Shown here: in pieces, positions 3,308 through 5,487 of the stretch
Layout of the letters: each line of letters starts with the position of its first letter
Numbering within the stretch: the first letter of the stretch is position 1
Source of the DNA: Nitrososphaerota archaeon
GTDB taxonomy: Archaea > Thermoproteota > Nitrososphaeria > Nitrososphaerales > CADDZS01
Direction of reading: 5' to 3'
Length of the DNA: 5,487 bases
NCBI GenBank assembly: GCA_027886785.1
Contig: JAPCJV010000155.1
Coordinates: 1-5,487, forward strand
The notes under the pieces: model-generated
Told to the model about the DNA's origin: nothing
The model's input: only the letters and a program-made list of their open reading frames with translations
Database searches by the model: none
Position numbers and translations under genes: made by a program

Positions 3308-5487
3308 ATGATTGCAAACTTTATAACGGCTATTCGAAGACTTTTTTCAGGAAATGCATTGCGTGCACGTAGCCTCACTTTCCTAGTGCTTGCCATATCT
3401 GTCCTTTTGTTTTCTCCGATTTTATTAAATTCCGCAAGCCAGCCATTTCTCATCGGGGCAAGAGTCCTTGCTCCTTCAGTATCCTCGGCGTATTCAGAAA
3501 ATCTCTCCCTCTACTTGACTTCTAGCGAGACTTTTTGGAGAATCGACCTCTCCGGAGGAAATATTTCGGTCAACTCCGTCTCCGTTCCGTCCTCGGTTAG
3601 CTCTTACAGTATTACTTTGACCCATTATGCCGCATGGAAATCTCAATTCGAAATATTCACTCGATATGGATTTGGTCTACTGGGGCAAACTGAGCCGTAC
3701 CCGGATGGATCAATTTTGAGCATAAACTCTTCCTCACAGTCTGACGCAGCCGCCCTCGCTAATTCTCTGGGCCAAAGGTTCGGCCTGGCTTTCCAACAAA
3801 TTTCCTCATCTGCTGATAAGTTCCTCTTTTTTTCACCCATTTCTTTTTCCACCGAAGTGCACGTTTACTTTTGGGGACTTATTCCCCAATCTGCAAAGGG
3901 GTTTGCCGCGTTGGTTACTGAAAATCAGCTGGAATCTAATGACTTGGATTACTACAAGCTAACCTATTCCGCAACTCCCTCGATTTATCGAATATCTTAC
4001 GGAGGATTGAGTCCCCTATCTTCCGATGCGTTTCGGCTATACTCGCAGCTGGGATTGCTTCAAACTTCGTACAATTATTCTGCCGTGGCTCAGAGCTCGA
4101 CCGTCCAAATCCATGTTTTGGGTGGATTGGTAACAAATTCCTCTGCTACTTTTAACAACAATTTCGCAAACCTTTCAGCTTCGATCGTGACAAACTATGT
4201 ACCTGGGAATCACACCAATGCAATCCCTAATATCAATGCTACTCTCGACTTTTCGTTTCCAACGATTTTGGCGTATCGGCAGGTAAGCCCGACTTTATCG
4301 CCTTCCAGCTCTTCCAATGTTTCCGTCACGATCTACGTCCGAAATGTGAGTCCTACCTCAACGCCTAACGCAATCAATGTTCGAGTTAATGATTCTTGGA
4401 TTTATCAAAACAAGAATGCCCTAAAGCTGACAGTGGGTCAAACTGGAAAAGTCGGGAATCTGTCGTCAGGGGAGATTGAAACGATAGCCTACGCCTTTAA
4501 CGTTCTCTCCTCCAACGGTACAATAAGAATTCCAGCCACACCCGTGTCATATCAGTTCAGTTCTGCGAACAAAACTGTGACCGCGACGGCTTATTTGAAT
4601 CCTGAAACGTTAAACTTGGGGGCTACAAACACTCCGGGAATTGAAGCTACTGAAAGCCTACCCAGCGGCTCGATTCAAGCCGGTCAGACATTCTCTGTTA
4701 ATGTTACCATAGCAAATAAGGGGAGTGGCGCAGCCTTCAATTTGGTCTCGGACGGGTTGAAGAAATCCAATCTCCCCTCGGGATCAAGTTGGAGCTACTT
4801 AGCTAACGCGACATCAGGTGGACTCACTGCTACAAATTCCACTGTATCTTATGGGGTCTCTTGGGCGGACGCGGGCGGGAAGATTCAGAACACCTCGACC
4901 AACACTATGAGCGCCGTCTTCAGCTTTAGTTCTCCTGGGACCCCCGGAATGTATCTAGACAAGGCAATATCCCCGTCTATTACTTCAAAGTCTGCCAATA
5001 TCACCATGACCGTTTTCAACGGATCGCCCAGCCAGCTGGTCCACGTCAACGTGTCCGATCCCTTACCTTCTGGAGTAGTGTTTTGGAAGAGTCTTAACGG
5101 CACGAGCCTTAGAGCCTCGAACGGAGTTGTAAATCTCAACATCTCGTCGTTGAAGGCGAGTTCCAATGAAACGTTTGCCTATTCGATCAACTTTACAAAT
5201 CCAAATGAGAATCTGATTTTCCTCCCCACAAATATCTCCTCGCAATGGAACGGGATAACTATAGTTCATTTCGGTGAAGGAATTGGCTTGCCCCTAGGAT
5301 TGCAGGCGAGCAAAACCATCTCTCCCGCAGTAGGTTTCCAGGGCACTAATGTTACTATCTCTGTAGGAGTGGTTAATCGAGGCTCTCTACCGGTCTACAA
5401 CATAAACTTGGGAAATTCTTTCGATCCTTTTCTGCAAATAACGTCGAGCGCCAACTCTACAACGGCGGCGATGCTGGCCCCTGGAGC
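3308..5487 (+). CDS. Large secreted or membrane-anchored surface protein with DUF11/CARDB-like repeats (3' end outside window)
   Basis: The frame stays open from ATG 3308 to the window edge: 726 codons without a stop, so the gene is incomplete here. The protein begins with a basic N-terminus (Arg10, Arg11, Arg19, Arg21), a hydrophobic segment at about 22-40 (signal peptide or anchor), then an unassigned region at 44-319 and at least four beta-rich repeats starting near 320, 443, 548 and 664. The repeats resemble DUF11/CARDB-type extracellular modules (for example DPLPSGVVF at 584-592). The visible part contains 28 N-X-S/T sequons (25 of them after residue 255), no cysteine, few lysines, and much Ser, Asn and Thr. 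This is the profile of an archaeal cell-surface glycoprotein, such as an S-layer-associated protein or adhesin. The start is supported by AGGA 4 bases upstream and an in-frame stop at 3299. The codons favour pyrimidines on this strand, as expected from the Ser/Pro-rich product. It lies 31 bp after radA, probably without functional relation. The exact family and ligand are unknown; a C-terminal anchor cannot be judged. Confidence 0.85.
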   Translation, partial: MIANFITAIRRLFSGNALRARSLTFLVLAISVLLFSPILLNSASQPFLIGARVLAPSVSSAYSENLSLYLTSSETFWRIDLSGGNISVNSVSVPSSVSSYSITLTHYAAWKSQFEIFTRYGFGLLGQTEPYPDGSILSINSSSQSDAAALANSLGQRFGLAFQQISSSADKFLFFSPISFSTEVHVYFWGLIPQSAKGFAALVTENQLESNDLDYYKLTYSATPSIYRISYGGLSPLSSDAFRLYSQLGLLQTSYNYSAVAQSSTVQIHVLGGLVTNSSATFNNNFANLSASIVTNYVPGNHTNAIPNINATLDFSFPTILAYRQVSPTLSPSSSSNVSVTIYVRNVSPTSTPNAINVRVNDSWIYQNKNALKLTVGQTGKVGNLSSGEIETIAYAFNVLSSNGTIRIPATPVSYQFSSANKTVTATAYLNPETLNLGATNTPGIEATESLPSGSIQAGQTFSVNVTIANKGSGAAFNLVSDGLKKSNLPSGSSWSYLANATSGGLTATNSTVSYGVSWADAGGKIQNTSTNTMSAVFSFSSPGTPGMYLDKAISPSITSKSANITMTVFNGSPSQLVHVNVSDPLPSGVVFWKSLNGTSLRASNGVVNLNISSLKASSNETFAYSINFTNPNENLIFLPTNISSQWNGITIVHFGEGIGLPLGLQASKTISPAVGFQGTNVTISVGVVNRGSLPVYNINLGNSFDPFLQITSSANSTTAAMLAPG
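3371..3430 (+). other. N-terminal hydrophobic segment (signal peptide or membrane anchor)
   Basis: Residues 22-41 of the surface protein, SLTFLVLAISVLLFSPILLN, form an uninterrupted hydrophobic stretch preceded by four arginines, which predicts an N-in/C-out orientation. A signal peptidase I site is possible near NSAS (41-44), but it is not strong, so a retained anchor remains open. Confidence 0.75.
3437..4264 (+). other. Unassigned extracellular region of the surface protein (residues 44-319)
   Basis: About 275 residues lie between the hydrophobic segment and the first recognisable repeat. They are rich in Ser, Tyr, Phe and Leu, with few charged residues, no cysteine, alternating hydrophobic patterns that suggest beta strands (for example STEVHVYFWG, 181-190), and eight sequons, most towards its C-terminal end. 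I recognise no family motif or catalytic signature. Confidence 0.5.
4265..4522 (+). repeat. Surface-protein repeat unit 1 (residues about 320-405)
   Basis: The unit opens with YRQVSP (323-328) and, after a Ser-rich spacer, the strand NVSVTIYVRN (337-346). This follows the shared pattern charged-x-hydrophobic-Ser-Pro, then 8-10 residues, then an alternating strand ending in Asn. Boundaries were set by eye; the repeat is degenerate at protein level and not a DNA repeat. Confidence 0.45.
4634..4867 (+). repeat. Surface-protein repeat unit 2 (residues about 443-520)
   Basis: The unit opens with ATESLPSGSIQAGQ (447-460) and continues with the strand TFSVNVTIANKGSG (461-474), a typical CARDB/DUF11-like 'needs-G-then-TVTNxG' form. 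It is the third most divergent opener, having LP in place of SP. Confidence 0.5.
4949..5203 (+). repeat. Surface-protein repeat unit 3 (residues about 548-632)
   Basis: This is the clearest DUF11-like unit. LDKAISPSI (550-558) is followed by the strand NITMTVFNGS (564-573), then VNVSDPLPSGVVF (580-592), which matches the DUF11 pattern of a strand followed by D-x-LPxG, and ends with a strand NETFAYSINFTNP (620-632). Confidence 0.6.
5297..5487 (+). repeat. Surface-protein repeat unit 4 (residues about 664 onward, cut by window edge)
   Basis: ASKTISPAV (667-675) and the strand NVTISVGVVNRGS (681-693) repeat the opening of unit 3 closely (KAISPS / KTISPA). The unit runs off the window, so its end and any further units are not visible. 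Confidence 0.55.

Noticed and set aside
4885..5269. Overlapping minus-strand frames opposite the surface-protein repeats
   Set aside because: The + strand frame is open for 726 codons with coherent repeats and sequons; the minus frames are short and featureless.
1..5487. CRISPR array, insertion sequence or other mobile element
   Set aside because: There are no spaced direct DNA repeats, terminal inverted repeats or transposase/integrase motifs; the repeats in the surface protein are degenerate at protein level only.

Overview
The window looks like a piece of an archaeal chromosome, all genes on the + strand. The evidence for Archaea is a RadA recombinase of archaeal/Rad51 type (helix-hairpin-helix domain plus RecA-fold core), an archaeal-type asparaginyl-tRNA synthetase, a stand-alone AMMECR1-domain protein, TATA-like boxes placed for archaeal promoters (one fitting a leaderless GTG start), and a large, serine/asparagine-rich, sequon-rich predicted surface protein. 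The base composition is moderate. A member of the Thermoproteota, perhaps a Nitrososphaeria-like lineage, is my best guess from the look of RadA and AsnRS, but this is an inference and was not tested against any database.

Layout: 1-42 is a short leader with a TATA-like box; 43-672 is the AMMECR1-domain protein; 673-827 is a 155-bp gap with two candidate hairpins, one of them a perfect 11-bp inverted repeat; 828-2147 is asparaginyl-tRNA synthetase (asnS); 2148-2214 is a 67-bp gap with a candidate promoter and a Shine-Dalgarno sequence for a TTG start; 2215-3276 is radA; 3277-3307 is a 31-bp gap with a T-run; 3308 to the window edge is the first 726 codons of a large surface protein, truncated at 3' by the window. 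No gap exceeds 300 bp.

The first three genes are housekeeping genes with no obvious shared pathway: a conserved protein of unknown biochemical role, translation, and homologous recombination. They may be separately transcribed, since each of the first two gaps contains a candidate promoter. The fourth gene is the least explained part. It encodes an N-terminal hydrophobic segment, a roughly 275-residue region I cannot assign, and then at least four degenerate beta-rich repeats resembling DUF11/CARDB-type extracellular modules. It has 28 N-glycosylation sequons and no cysteine in the visible part. It is likely an S-layer-associated or other cell-envelope protein.

I found no CRISPR array, insertion sequence, tRNA, rRNA or clear multi-gene defence or metabolic system. 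The items most worth a second look are the surface protein (especially its unassigned N-terminal region) and the inverted repeat upstream of asnS.
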